64,000 nt of DNA from contig JASJDP010000001.1 in the NCBI GenBank assembly GCA_030065095.1, positions 1 to 64,000 of the forward strand, given 5' to 3'. Shown in pieces: positions 8,594-17,849 of the stretch. Position 1 is the stretch's first letter. Every line of letters starts with the position of its first letter. The position numbers were made by a program, and so were the translations under genes. This DNA comes from Rhodobacter sp. Lineage in GTDB: Bacteria; Pseudomonadota; Alphaproteobacteria; Rhodobacterales; Rhodobacteraceae. The notes beneath the pieces were generated by a model. That model saw only the letters and a list, made by a program, of their open reading frames with translations, was not told the DNA's origin and searched no databases.

Positions 8594-8950
8594 CTACTGA
8601 AATTCGGGATTCACTTCGTTCCCATCCGTCGTCCAGAGGCGATGCACTTCGTCCCAGTCAGGGATGCTTGTTGCTTCAAAGCCCAGTGTCTTTCCCGTTG
8701 CAATTCGGTGGAAGACCTTCATAGCGTCCAGATGCTCTCCTTTGCCAAGGAATGCGAGCATATCGTCCCGATCTCGCCAGACACTGCGCGTGTGATGGAC
8801 GCCATGGATCGTCTTGGCTGAAGCCCCGAGGCACCCGTCAGCCCTTTGCGCCTGAGCCATTAACGCAACCGCGTGACGCCAAAACGTCGGCAAGTGCCAA
8901 AAGCGTCGTACCCGCAAACCTGTGATCGAGACATAAACAGATTCAGTCAT
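8594..8950 (-). CDS. Small dimeric alpha/beta-barrel protein (spheroidene monooxygenase/DUF3291-like)
   Basis: The 118-residue protein reads SITGLRVRRFWHLPTFWRHA, then ADGCLGASAKT, then HHTRSVWRDRDDMLAFLGKGEHLDAM. This is the layout of single-domain ferredoxin-like barrels related to CrtA and DUF3291. These often bind haem or small hydrophobic ligands, but no catalytic residues are evident. It is divergent from the SDR gene at 9024 with a long palindrome between them and is probably controlled by the same TetR regulator. Confidence 0.7.
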   Translation of the reverse strand: MTESVYVSITGLRVRRFWHLPTFWRHAVALMAQAQRADGCLGASAKTIHGVHHTRSVWRDRDDMLAFLGKGEHLDAMKVFHRIATGKTLGFEATSIPDWDEVHRLWTTDGNEVNPEFQ

Positions 8951-8965
8951 AGAGCTTCCTTCAGG

Positions 8966-9008
8966 TTGACAGCGTCTACCAAATGATAGATGGGGTAGAC
9001 ACTGTCAA
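8966..9008. promoter_or_regulatory. Probable TetR-family operator
   Basis: Inverted repeat TTGACAGCGTCTACC (8966-8980) and GGTAGACACTGTCAA (8994-9008), one mismatch in 15, separated by 13 bp. It lies between the divergent small barrel protein gene and the SDR/TetR operon, the usual place for an autoregulatory TetR site. The candidate regulator is encoded at 9820. Confidence 0.75.
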
Positions 9009-9023
9009 CACAGGAGCACTGAG

Positions 9024-9827
9024 ATGCGTAGTTCAGCCAGTGAATTCAATCAGAAGTATGGTCCATGGGCGCTCGTGACCGGAGCCTCGGATGGAATTGG
9101 TGCGGCAATCGCGGGGGAACTTGGCGCGCGGGGCCTGAATTTGATCCTCGTCGCGAGGTCAATGGACCGTCTCGAAGCTTTGGCAGAGTCCGTTCGCAAG
9201 GCACATGGTGTCGAGGCGACTGCGGTTGCCGCCGACTTGGGGCGCGAGGCGGACCTTCAGTCGGTCCTGGACGTGGTTGGCGACAAAGAAGCCGGTCTCT
9301 ACGCTGGCTGCGCCGGCTTTGGAACTGCCGGTAAGTTCGCCGACAATAGTATGAGTGATGAGTTGAACATGATCGACGTAAATTGTCGCGCGCTCGCGGC
9401 GCTGGCACATCCTTTGGCGACGAGAATGCGCGCACGGGGACGCGGTGGTATCATCTTGATGAGTTCGATCGTTGCCTTTCAAGGCGTATCGAACTCCGCG
9501 AACTACGCCGCGACAAAGGCCTTCGTGCAAACACTTGCCGAAGGGTTGCATGACGAGCTGTCGCCCGACGGTGTTGACGTCTTGGCCAGTGCTCCAGGGC
9601 CTGTCGCCACTGGCTTTGCGACGCGTGCCGATATGAATATGGGCGGGGCAGCCAAGGCTCACGATGTCGCGATTTCGACGTTGGCTGCACTGGGAAGAAG
9701 CAGAACGGTGCGACCGGGCTTCAAATCCAAACTTCTGGGTTATGGGTTGGCGACCTTGCCGCGTGCGTTGCGAAGCCGGATACTGGGCGGCATCATGATG
9801 GGAATGACAAAACACCGACATGCCTAG
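9024..9827 (+). CDS. Short-chain dehydrogenase/reductase
   Basis: The 267-residue classical SDR has the cofactor loop TGASDGIGAA, an NAG-equivalent region (GCAGFGT), catalytic Ser in LMSSIVAF and YAATK active-site residues (about 157-161). It resembles the DltE/YciK-like SDRs. It overlaps the TetR gene by 8 bp and shares its operator region, so its substrate is likely connected to the TetR ligand. Confidence 0.85.
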   Translation: MRSSASEFNQKYGPWALVTGASDGIGAAIAGELGARGLNLILVARSMDRLEALAESVRKAHGVEATAVAADLGREADLQSVLDVVGDKEAGLYAGCAGFGTAGKFADNSMSDELNMIDVNCRALAALAHPLATRMRARGRGGIILMSSIVAFQGVSNSANYAATKAFVQTLAEGLHDELSPDGVDVLASAPGPVATGFATRADMNMGGAAKAHDVAISTLAALGRSRTVRPGFKSKLLGYGLATLPRALRSRILGGIMMGMTKHRHA

Positions 9828-10428
9828 CACGACCACAGATGACCTGAAGGACAGGATTGTCGACGAGGCGTTTCATGTCATCGAGGAAAAAGGCGTTGAC
9901 CAGCTTAGCTTTCGAGAAATAGCGCGGCGTTTAGGTGTTTCCCATCAGGCCCCATATAAGCACTTTCCCTCGCGCGATCACATTCTCGCGGCGGTCATTG
10001 CCCGCTGTTTCCAGAGCTTTGCCGTACATTTGCAGGCTCGCCCAAACAGCGCAGACCCGTTCGAGGATCTTGGGCACATGGGTTTGGCATATTTGGAATT
10101 CGCCCGGGCCCACCCTTTAAGGTATCGGCTTATGTTCAACAGCCGTTTGCCGGATGTAAGCGAGCACCCCGAAATGCTGGCCCAGGCGCAACACGCTTTT
10201 TCGCTCTTGCAAGAGCGGCTTGAGACCATGGACTTGGCAGATCCGCACCACGATATCGCCGATCCTGTCAGACATGACGCGCTCTTCATCTGGTCCGCTT
10301 TGCATGGATTGGCGAGCCTAATGCAATCAGATGCCACCGCGACGATCGAACTGGATGATGATGAGAAAGCGATAGCCGTCGAAAGGCTGATGCGGCGTTT
10401 GGGGTTAGCGTTGGACCCCAGTATGTAG
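9820..10428 (+). CDS. TetR/AcrR family regulator
   Basis: The 202-residue protein has the N-terminal TetR HTH (ADxxxxLSFREIARRLGVSHQAPYKHFPSRD pattern, residues about 8-55) and a C-terminal ligand domain with a WSALHGLASL segment typical of the WHG subgroup. Its start lies inside the end of the upstream SDR gene, so it is co-transcribed. The 15-bp inverted repeat at 8966-9008 is its most likely operator. Confidence 0.85.
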   Translation: MPSTTTDDLKDRIVDEAFHVIEEKGVDQLSFREIARRLGVSHQAPYKHFPSRDHILAAVIARCFQSFAVHLQARPNSADPFEDLGHMGLAYLEFARAHPLRYRLMFNSRLPDVSEHPEMLAQAQHAFSLLQERLETMDLADPHHDIADPVRHDALFIWSALHGLASLMQSDATATIELDDDEKAIAVERLMRRLGLALDPSM

Positions 10429-10587
10429 AGACTCGCACAACGAAGTGGTTCGGCCGTTTGCCGGCCTGGCACGTCCACCAAACCGATCTTTCTTACCCCA
10501 AGTCAATGTCATTGGTGTCTTAGGGATGCACATCTCCAGACAGAACAGCATGGCGACGCCATGCATGACCAACGTTTGGAGAGATCG

Positions 10588-11394
10588 ATGCACCTTCTGG
10601 CTATCTCGGATGACCACGTCGTCTTGCGCAGCGCGATCTTGCTCTGCCTCGTGGCCATTCCCGTAGCGCTGATCCTTTTGGCTTTGGATCGCCGTGTCCT
10701 CGATGATGAGTTTATCTGGCTGAAGCCAATCAAATTCCATCTCTCGCTGGCCGTGCACGCGGCAACCGTTCTGCTCGCGGCGCGGCTGCTCCCAGAAGTT
10801 TGGCAAACGCACATGGTGACCAAGGCGGGTTTAACGCTCTTTGGGGCGGTCGTGATCTACGAGGCCGCCTTTCTGTCGATACAAGCCGGTCGCGGTGTCC
10901 GATCACACTTCAATGACACGAGTACTTTCGATGCCATTGGAGGGACGATCATGGCGGCGGGCGCAGGTGTGCTCGTTGTCATACCGCTTCTGATCGGCGC
11001 TGCACTGGTGATTGCGACTTGGCGGGGCGGTTGGGCAGAAGCCTCGAAGAACCCGCTACGCTTGGCCGTGGCCTTAGGCTTCATATTGACCGGCTGGCTC
11101 GCTGCTCAGACAGGCAGCGCGATCGGTGCCAACGCCGGACCGTTTGTCGGCGTTGACACCAGCTCGGGCCGCTTCATGCCTCTGACCGGCTGGGCCCTCG
11201 AGGGCGGAGACTACAGAATCTCCCACTTCCTGGGTGTGCACGCGATGCAAGCTGTGTCTCTTGTGGTGCTGATCCTGTTGTTGATCTTCCCTCCGGCTGT
11301 CGTCGCTGCCCTCACAGTGCCGGTGGCAGCGGGATGGGCTGCGCTCACACTCCATGCTTTCGCACACGCGGCGGATGGACTCCCTCCGCTCTGA
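10588..11394 (+). CDS. Membrane protein of unknown function
   Basis: About 268 residues with several hydrophobic helices: residues about 16-33, 47-65, 75-91, 109-136, 156-175 and a long C-terminal pair. GGAGAG lies 8 bases before ATG 10588, which I prefer to the in-frame ATG at 10561. The gene follows tetR after 159 bp and precedes a second membrane protein. I do not recognise the family; a polar loop around SGRFMPLTGWALEGGDYR lies between the last helices. Confidence 0.7.
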   Translation: MHLLAISDDHVVLRSAILLCLVAIPVALILLALDRRVLDDEFIWLKPIKFHLSLAVHAATVLLAARLLPEVWQTHMVTKAGLTLFGAVVIYEAAFLSIQAGRGVRSHFNDTSTFDAIGGTIMAAGAGVLVVIPLLIGAALVIATWRGGWAEASKNPLRLAVALGFILTGWLAAQTGSAIGANAGPFVGVDTSSGRFMPLTGWALEGGDYRISHFLGVHAMQAVSLVVLILLLIFPPAVVAALTVPVAAGWAALTLHAFAHAADGLPPL

Positions 11395-11477
11395 CGATCT
11401 TACCCAACATCAATGACCCTTCGCTGACCCGGGCACAGAGTCCGGTCATAACCTGATCAATCTGAAAGGATTTCAAA

Positions 11478-12188
11478 ATGACAACCGCCACTCCAACCGC
11501 CTCGATCGTACCCGTCCGACGGAAAGGTATTCCTGGCACCAGCCTTTTGCTGCTTCTGCAATTTGCCACCATGTGGGGCGCCTTCTTTATCCTCGCACCC
11601 ACGATCAACTGGCCCGCGTCTCTGGGTGAACCGCCTTCCGTCATCTTCCCGCTGATTCTCGATCAATCCGTCGCCGTCTTTGCCGGGTATCTCAGCTATT
11701 TGGTGCATGCGCTGGCCTTGATCCCTTTGGCAATCCTTCTGCGCGACAGCCTCAAGCTGGACGGCGCAGTGGGCGCGATAGCAGTGATGCTTGGTGTGCT
11801 TGCAGGCTTCGCCAAGGCACTAGGGATTACACGCTGGCTTTTTTTGATGCCGGGGCTTGCGGCGGCGTACACCGACCCGGCCGCTACTGCCGCTGAACAG
11901 GCTGCGATATCGGCAATATACGAGGCGTTTAACGCCTATGCCGGAGGCATCGGTGAGTTGCTGGGCGTCGGCCTATTCGCGGGTGTCTGGACCATCGTCA
12001 TCTCGGCCACGTTGGTCCGCAATGGCGACCGTTTACTTGGCTATGCTGGGTATGGAGCCGCCGCCCTTCTTCTTTCGACTCTGCTCTCGGTGGTTGGTAT
12101 TGAATCACCCTTGATGCTGACGCTGTCGGGCATTCTGTGGCAGTTCTGGACGCTGGCTTTGGCCATCGTCATTTGGCGCAAAGCGTGA
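11478..12188 (+). CDS. DUF4386-like membrane protein
   Basis: The 236-residue protein has about six hydrophobic segments (LLLLLQFATMWGAFFIL, ALALIPLAILL, GAIAVMLGVLAGF, LLGVGLFAGVWTIVIS and others) and the YEAFNAY...GGIGE loop seen in DUF4386 proteins. Its stop codon overlaps the start of the epimerase-like gene (TGATG), indicating an operon. Function unknown. Confidence 0.65.
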   Translation: MTTATPTASIVPVRRKGIPGTSLLLLLQFATMWGAFFILAPTINWPASLGEPPSVIFPLILDQSVAVFAGYLSYLVHALALIPLAILLRDSLKLDGAVGAIAVMLGVLAGFAKALGITRWLFLMPGLAAAYTDPAATAAEQAAISAIYEAFNAYAGGIGELLGVGLFAGVWTIVISATLVRNGDRLLGYAGYGAAALLLSTLLSVVGIESPLMLTLSGILWQFWTLALAIVIWRKA

Positions 12189-13138
12189 TGGAGACAGAGA
12201 TGCATAGCGAAGGAAGATCTATTGTTCTTGGTGCCGGCCCAATGGGCCGCACCATCGCCGAAACGCTGGCGGCAAAAAAGGTGCCGGTGACTGTCGTCAC
12301 GCGCGATGGGCGTGCCATCTCCGGCGACGTCGATGTTGCGAGGGCCGATCTCTCAGACCCGGCCCAGACAAGTGCCGCCTGCAGGGGTGCCGACGTGATC
12401 TATTTCTGCGCGGCACCTCCCTACCATCAATGGTCAACGGCGTTCCCAGCTCTTCAAGAAGCGGCGATTGCAGCGGCGGCACAGACAGGTGCGGTGCTTG
12501 TCGCGGTCGAGAACCTCTATGGGTACGGCGTGGCTGGAACGCTCCACGAGGGGATGCCGCTGGAGGCCAAGACTCGTAAAGGGGCGGTTCGCGCACAAAT
12601 GTCGAAACGCCTCTTGGCAGCACATGAGACTGGCGAGGCCCGGTGTGTTGCAGGGCGGGCTACGGATTTCTTTGGCCCAGGTGTTCCGATGTCCGCCCTC
12701 GGCGAACGCTTTTGGCCAGCGCTGCTGGCCGGAAAGACAATTGACTGGGTCGGAGACCCGGATGCGCCACACAGCTTTGCATACCTTCCGGACTTGGCGA
12801 AGGCTTATGTAGACCTTGGAGAGCGTTCAGGGACTTGGGGGCGCGCATGGCACTTGCCCGCTTTGCCTCCCATCTCAGTCCGTGAGCTTTGCGCACGCGT
12901 CCGCGGATCCGATGCGACGATCAAAATCCGTAAGACGCCGTCCTGGGTTTTGCGTGCCGTTGGGGTGTTTCAACCTGCGGCTCGTGAACTAATCGAGATG
13001 CGCTACATGTTCGATGAGCCCTTCGAGATCGACCATTCCGATTTCGACGGGTCTGTTGGGCCCACAGAGACGAATTGGGAGACCGCGATCAACGCGACGG
13101 TGGCATGGTGGTCAAGTCAGGAGAAGCAAGCCGCATGA
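12188..13138 (+). CDS. NAD-dependent epimerase/dehydratase-like protein
   Basis: The 316-residue Rossmann protein begins with GAGPMGRTIAE, a variant of the extended-SDR glycine motif. Later it has VENLYGYG (the Y position of extended SDRs, with no K three residues further on) and GRATDFFGPG, typical of atypical NmrA/epimerase proteins. This suggests a redox or NAD-binding role rather than a sugar epimerase. ATG 12188 overlaps the upstream stop; ATG 12200 is an alternative. The downstream regulator overlaps by 4 bp. Confidence 0.75.
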   Translation: METEMHSEGRSIVLGAGPMGRTIAETLAAKKVPVTVVTRDGRAISGDVDVARADLSDPAQTSAACRGADVIYFCAAPPYHQWSTAFPALQEAAIAAAAQTGAVLVAVENLYGYGVAGTLHEGMPLEAKTRKGAVRAQMSKRLLAAHETGEARCVAGRATDFFGPGVPMSALGERFWPALLAGKTIDWVGDPDAPHSFAYLPDLAKAYVDLGERSGTWGRAWHLPALPPISVRELCARVRGSDATIKIRKTPSWVLRAVGVFQPAARELIEMRYMFDEPFEIDHSDFDGSVGPTETNWETAINATVAWWSSQEKQAA

Positions 13139-13746
13139 CAGAGAAGGAGGCCGCGCTGGCGGCCTTTTCCGAGCGGCTGTGCAAGGCGGCTGATCCCCTT
13201 GTTCCCGGCGAACGTCCGATGGCGCGTCTGCTGCAGCAGGTGCGCCACCGCAGTCTCAAGAAGGGTGAGCACGCCTTGCGCGCCGGTACGGTCGCGAACG
13301 ACGTCTTCTTCGTGCACCGCGGCTTGTTGCGCTACTACTTCAACGATCCCGGCGAAGGTGGCGCGGAACGCACGGGCCAGTTTTTCGACGAGGGGATTGT
13401 CGTCACGGATGCCGAAAGCTTCCTCACCAAGACCCCCGGCGAGCAAAACTTCCAAGCGCTTGAGCCGACGTCGATTGTAATCATACCCCGCGCGGCTCTC
13501 TATGATGGGTACGATAATGACCATGCGATCGAACGGTTTGGGCGATTGATGTTGGAGCAAGGACTAATTGGCTCACAGCGACGCGCGAGCCGTCTTCTGA
13601 CGTTGCAGCCAGAAGAGCGGTATCGAACGTTTGTTCAATCACGGCCAGAGGTCGCGCGGCGTGTCCCACAGTATCTCATCGCGAGTTATCTTGGTCTCAC
13701 CCCAGAAAGTCTCTCGCGCATCAGGCGTAGAATTGTGCGAGGATGA
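13135..13746 (+). CDS. Crp/Fnr-type cyclic-nucleotide-binding-fold regulator
   Basis: About 203 residues with a cupin-like sensor domain (HALRAGTVANDVFFVHRGLLRYYF) and a C-terminal winged HTH (VPQYLIASYLGLTPESLSRIRRRI). There are no N-terminal Cys clusters, so it is not an Fe-S FNR. The start ATG 13135 overlaps the upstream stop (ATGA). It probably regulates the operon it closes, which would explain the pairing with the NAD-binding protein. Confidence 0.8.
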   Translation: MTEKEAALAAFSERLCKAADPLVPGERPMARLLQQVRHRSLKKGEHALRAGTVANDVFFVHRGLLRYYFNDPGEGGAERTGQFFDEGIVVTDAESFLTKTPGEQNFQALEPTSIVIIPRAALYDGYDNDHAIERFGRLMLEQGLIGSQRRASRLLTLQPEERYRTFVQSRPEVARRVPQYLIASYLGLTPESLSRIRRRIVRG

Positions 13747-14213
13747 TGGAGCGGCCGCGAGTGCTCTGATATTTGCGCTGAGAAGACGAACTCGCAACCG
13801 AACGCGTCCGCTCTTGGTCGGGGCAGACCGTCCAAATCCGTCGTACGCTCTTTGATGCCCCGTGTCAGGCCTCCGATCACCGTCGTGGTCCGTCAAACCA
13901 TCGCGATATGAGGGCGGTTGCCCAATCATCTCGGCCATGTGACCATGCCGATCGCGACGCTTCCTGAACGCCGTATGGGACCGAACGAAAGGTAATGTTC
14001 CTGTCCTTGCCCGCGCCTTCAACGCTGATGCCCGACAGCAGTCGTTGGTCATTGGTTCCGAATTTGTCAAAAAGGGCTCCAGGCTGCCCGACGCGGCGCG
14101 GTATCAGCCGATTCTAGCCCGTATCCGAGACCAGCCGTTGACCGCGGACGCTATAATCGGCGGTCAACGCGGTGTTGGCGCATGGGACGGGAGGGACGGA
14201 TGGAGGCTCAGAT
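13747..14213. other. Intergenic stretch, no recognisable gene
   Basis: Several overlapping frames are open on the minus strand (for example 14070-13639, and a third frame with FDKFGTNDQRLLSGISVEG), but none shows a family motif and they contradict each other. The region sits between the Crp-type gene and a lone integrase and may be debris of an integrated element. Confidence 0.4.
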
Positions 14214-14846
14214 ATGCCTAGAATCCAACTCCCAGCCGTCAAAGCCAAACGCAATACCTGGAACAAGGGCCGCCTGATCGGCCAGAAACGCCCTCTGCTA
14301 CCAAAACAGGTTTGGGCCATTCGCGCCCGCCTGGAACTCGCCGGGAATATCCGTGACCTGGCGCTCTTCAATCTCGCCATCGACAGCAAGCTGCGCGGGT
14401 GTGATCTCGTCAAACTGACGGTCGGCGATCTTGTCGTCGGCGACCGCGTTCGCGAGCGCGTCACGATCGTCCAGAGCAAGACCAATCGGCCTGTGCAATT
14501 CGAAGTGTCCGAGAATACGCGTGAAACCATCGCCGCTTGGGTCGACCGACCCGAAATGCGGGGATGTCGGCACCTGTTTCCAAGTCGCTTCCACGCGTCG
14601 CCGCACATCTCGACAAGGCAGTATGCGAGGTTGGTCCGCGACTGGGTGACGGCCATCGGGCTCGACCCGAGCGGATATGGAACGCATTCGCTCCGCCGGA
14701 CAAAGGCATCGGAGATCTATCGCAAGACAGGCAATCTTCGCGCGCTCCAGCTCCTCCTGGGCCACACGAAGGTGGACAGCACGGTGCGATATCTGGGTGT
14801 CGAGCTTGAAGACGCGCTGAGCATTGCAGAGCGCATCGACATCTGA
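14214..14846 (+). CDS. Tyrosine recombinase/integrase, compact
   Basis: The 210-residue protein has the catalytic residues of the tyrosine recombinase core: Arg in SKLRGCDLVKL, HSLRRTKAS (HxxR), LLGHTKVDSTVRYLGV (His and nucleophilic Tyr). It is shorter than phage integrases and lacks a full arm-binding domain; the compact form is common in plasmid- or chromosome-borne recombinases of alphaproteobacteria. GGAGG seven bases before ATG 14214 sets the start. No cargo, att site or partner genes are visible next to it. Confidence 0.85.
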   Translation: MPRIQLPAVKAKRNTWNKGRLIGQKRPLLPKQVWAIRARLELAGNIRDLALFNLAIDSKLRGCDLVKLTVGDLVVGDRVRERVTIVQSKTNRPVQFEVSENTRETIAAWVDRPEMRGCRHLFPSRFHASPHISTRQYARLVRDWVTAIGLDPSGYGTHSLRRTKASEIYRKTGNLRALQLLLGHTKVDSTVRYLGVELEDALSIAERIDI

Positions 14847-15062
14847 ACGGAGGTGGCGGCCGGCGGTTGCCGTTCGCCACCCAAGACCGGACCTATCACA
14901 AACGCGTTGCCCGTGGTTCGATTGAGCCCACTTTGTCCTATGCTGCGAATAGCATAAAGGACCGCTCACTAGACTGTTGACTCGGGCTGGGGGCACCCGA
15001 CTCATACTCGTTTCTTTTCGGGCTCAGATCTGACTAGCGCCCTGTCCGAAAGCAACAGACTG

Positions 15063-16061
15063 TCAGGCGACCACCTGTTCCATCGTTTTTCGATAGCTCG
15101 TTGGCGTCATCCCATACCAGTTTTGGAAGGCACGGAAGAACGACGCCGGGCTGCTATATCCTAATAGGTACGCGACTTCTTCCAGGCTCGCGCCGCGCTG
15201 CTTCAGATAGTGTTGGGCGAGGTCGGATCGCGTTTGGTCGAGGACGTCCTGGAAGCTGGTGCCTTCGTCCTGAAGATGGCGCTGCAGGCTGCGTTTGCTC
15301 ATATGCAGCCGCGCGGCGAGGCAGTCGGTGGTTGTCTCGCCGCTGGGAATGGCCTCCAGAAGCGCGTTGCGCAAACGCTCGCGGATGCCTGCGCTGGCCA
15401 TGCGTTCGGCCAGTTGCTTTTGCAGGCTCGGCTCGAACATCGCCCACATCTCGGCGTTTTCGCTGATGAACGGCAGCCTCGCATCGGCCTGCGAAATCGT
15501 GAGGCTCGGAAAAGGCGACGCATGGGCGTTGCAGCCGAAATAGGTGATGTCCGCCATCCCCGGTTGCGGCAGTGTCACGCGGCGCGGAATGATATGTTCA
15601 GCCGTTTGCACACGGAACAGTTCGAGGAACATCACCATTTCGGCGTGCGCCATGGACGGGGGCATCTGCAGATCTCTCCGCGCCGGGCGCAGATGCAAGG
15701 TCAGGTGATCAGCCCCTTCTTCGGTCACAAGTCTGAGCGGCCCGACCAGGGGCTTGAACAGCGCGAGCCGTTTCAACCCGGTCCGAATATCCGGGCTGCA
15801 GGAAAAGGCAAAGAACGATGGCACAAACGGGCCATGTGCGACAGCGAGTCCCAATCGCTCGGCCATGTCCGGCCGGCCATAGGTGGCGTCCATGGCCTGC
15901 CAGAGGGTGAAATACTCCTCGGCTCTGATCCCTTTCCCGTCTCCGGAAAGCACGGCCGCAGGCAGGCGCGCGCGGCGCAGAACCGCGTCGGGCGAGATCT
16001 TCAGCACCCCGCAGGTCAGCTTCAAAAGCTGGTCGACCTTGTAACGCATTGCTTCGGGCAT
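15063..16061 (-). CDS. AraC-family regulator with arabinose-binding-like N-terminal domain
   Basis: About 332 residues. The N-terminal half matches the AraC_binding-type domain seen in OruR-like proteins (KLTCGVLKISPDAVLRRARLP, EYFTLWQAMD). The C-terminal HTH reads DCLAARLHMSKRSLQRHLQDEGTSFQ and EEVAYLLGYSSPASFFRAFQNWYGMTPTSYR (two helices, canonical). It is divergent from the aldehyde dehydrogenase operon and is its probable activator. Start MPEAMRYK (16061) was chosen because the conserved domain begins there; upstream starts would extend into the promoter region. Confidence 0.85.
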   Translation of the reverse strand: MPEAMRYKVDQLLKLTCGVLKISPDAVLRRARLPAAVLSGDGKGIRAEEYFTLWQAMDATYGRPDMAERLGLAVAHGPFVPSFFAFSCSPDIRTGLKRLALFKPLVGPLRLVTEEGADHLTLHLRPARRDLQMPPSMAHAEMVMFLELFRVQTAEHIIPRRVTLPQPGMADITYFGCNAHASPFPSLTISQADARLPFISENAEMWAMFEPSLQKQLAERMASAGIRERLRNALLEAIPSGETTTDCLAARLHMSKRSLQRHLQDEGTSFQDVLDQTRSDLAQHYLKQRGASLEEVAYLLGYSSPASFFRAFQNWYGMTPTSYRKTMEQVVA

Positions 16062-16252
16062 GATTATCTCCGCCAACGGGTTCCTTCCCGATATGAGGCC
16101 ACACATCGGGTGACCAGAGTTCCGCCCCGCAATGGCGCAGATAAGCACAAAATTGGCGCGATATGCGATCATTTTGGCGTGCCTGGTGATGGTTGAGCGC
16201 AGCGCCTGCGCCTAAGTTCTCTGCAACGCAACATCAGTTCGGGGACGCTACA

Positions 16253-17848
16253 ATGCTCGCTCAAGACGCTTATGACCATCTCGATCCGAACGCATGGGCC
16301 GCAACCGGCGCTGTCGAGCGCTTGGCTCTGATCGAGGCGATTCAGGACAACCTCCTGGAACACGCGGAAGAGCTTGGAACCGTCGATGCCAAGATGAAGA
16401 ACGACCATGCCGGGCCGGGCGCGGTGTCTCAGGCCGAAGGGATCGCCACGACGGTCAACGCGATGGGCAACACCCTGATGGGCATCCGGCACCTTTATGA
16501 ATCGCTGGTGCATGGCGAGATGCCCGCGCCAAACGGTGTCCGCAAGATCGGAGAAGACCTTTACGAGGTCGACGTCTTCCCCATTCACCGCAAGGACAAG
16601 ATGTTGGCGGGAAAGGCGCGTGGGCTTTTGCATGTGAAGGGTGAGCCCCGTCAGGTCAGCCCGCTCGACAAACCCGCCGGCGTGATCGCCGTCTCGGGGG
16701 CAGGCAACTACAGTTCCTCGATCGAGATGGCCATGGCGCTGTTTCTCGAAAACAAGGCCGTCATTCACAAGCCGCATCAACTGAACGAGGCGACGGATGC
16801 GGTCTGGGCGAAAATCTTCGCCCCGCTGATCGACCGAAAGGCCCTGGCCTTCATCGACGCCGATCAGGGCCGCGAAATGTCGGCGCTTGAAGGGCTGCAC
16901 GCGATTTACTTCACCGGCTCCACCGGTGTCGCCCACGCCATTCAGGACGCGGCAAGCGCGCCTCTGGTGTCCGAATGCGGCGGCAACAACCCGTGCCTCA
17001 TCGTGCCGGGGAAATGGACCGACAAGGAGATCGAGCATTGGGCGATCCAGATTGCCTCGGTCGGGAAACTCAACGGCGGCGCGGTGTGCGGACGCCCACA
17101 GACGATCATCACCTCCAAGAACTGGCCTCAGCGTGACCAGTTCATCGCTGCCCTGCGCAAGGCCATCGCCGAGGATACCTTCGGCACCGCGACTTACTAT
17201 CCGGGCGTGGACAAGACCAAGGCGCAGTTCCTTGAAAACCAACCGACCGCCGAAATCCTGAAACCCGAGGGCGGCAAACATCCTCAAAGCGATGTCGTCT
17301 TCATTCCGGGCATCGGCGCAGATGACTTCGCCGTGCACAACAAGGCGTTTTGCCAGATCTACAGCGAACTGCCGCTGGATACGGAAGACGACGCAGAGGA
17401 CTTCCTGACCAAGGCCACGGCCTTCTGCAATGATCAGTTGCTTGGCTCGCTCGGTTGCATGCTGCTGGTCGATACCGCCACGTTCAAGGCCAACGAAGAC
17501 CGCGTGCACCAAGCCGTGCGAGAGCTGAACTACGGCGGTATCGCGGTGAACAACGTCCCGCCGAATATCTGGCTGAACGCCTATCTGACCTGGGGCGGCT
17601 GTGGCGAAACCACCGAGAACTTCGTCTCCGGCGTCGGCAATTTCGGCAACGGGCTGAATTTCGAGAACGTGGTGAAATCGGTCATCGTCGACGATTTCAG
17701 CGCCCAGACCTTTGCGGTGACCAACCGCAAGCAGATTGATCATCTGCTGGTCAACGCCTCGAAGTTCTCGGTCGATCAAGGCTGGGGCCGCTTCGCCAAA
17801 CTGGCCGGCCAGATGGTGATCGACGGGATACACAAGAAGGATTTCTGA
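16253..17848 (+). CDS. Aldehyde dehydrogenase family protein
   Basis: The 531-residue protein has ALDH landmarks: GVIAVSGAGNYSSSIEMA, VIHKPHQL (NAD-binding Lys region), YFTGSTGVAHAI, catalytic Glu in VSECGGNNP and catalytic Cys in LNGGAVCGRPQ. Sequence around both residues is atypical for classical ALDHs, so the substrate is open. ATG 16253 begins the conserved part; a TTG at 16193 is the only earlier in-frame start. It is followed after 1 bp by an SDR gene, in an operon under the divergent AraC regulator. Upstream positions 16062-16252 must hold the divergent promoters. Confidence 0.85.
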   Translation: MLAQDAYDHLDPNAWAATGAVERLALIEAIQDNLLEHAEELGTVDAKMKNDHAGPGAVSQAEGIATTVNAMGNTLMGIRHLYESLVHGEMPAPNGVRKIGEDLYEVDVFPIHRKDKMLAGKARGLLHVKGEPRQVSPLDKPAGVIAVSGAGNYSSSIEMAMALFLENKAVIHKPHQLNEATDAVWAKIFAPLIDRKALAFIDADQGREMSALEGLHAIYFTGSTGVAHAIQDAASAPLVSECGGNNPCLIVPGKWTDKEIEHWAIQIASVGKLNGGAVCGRPQTIITSKNWPQRDQFIAALRKAIAEDTFGTATYYPGVDKTKAQFLENQPTAEILKPEGGKHPQSDVVFIPGIGADDFAVHNKAFCQIYSELPLDTEDDAEDFLTKATAFCNDQLLGSLGCMLLVDTATFKANEDRVHQAVRELNYGGIAVNNVPPNIWLNAYLTWGGCGETTENFVSGVGNFGNGLNFENVVKSVIVDDFSAQTFAVTNRKQIDHLLVNASKFSVDQGWGRFAKLAGQMVIDGIHKKDF

Positions 17849-17849
17849 G

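Noticed and set aside
13639-14070. Minus-strand 143-codon frame
   Set aside because: Partly overlaps the Crp-type gene in antisense, no motif, and other frames in the same place conflict.
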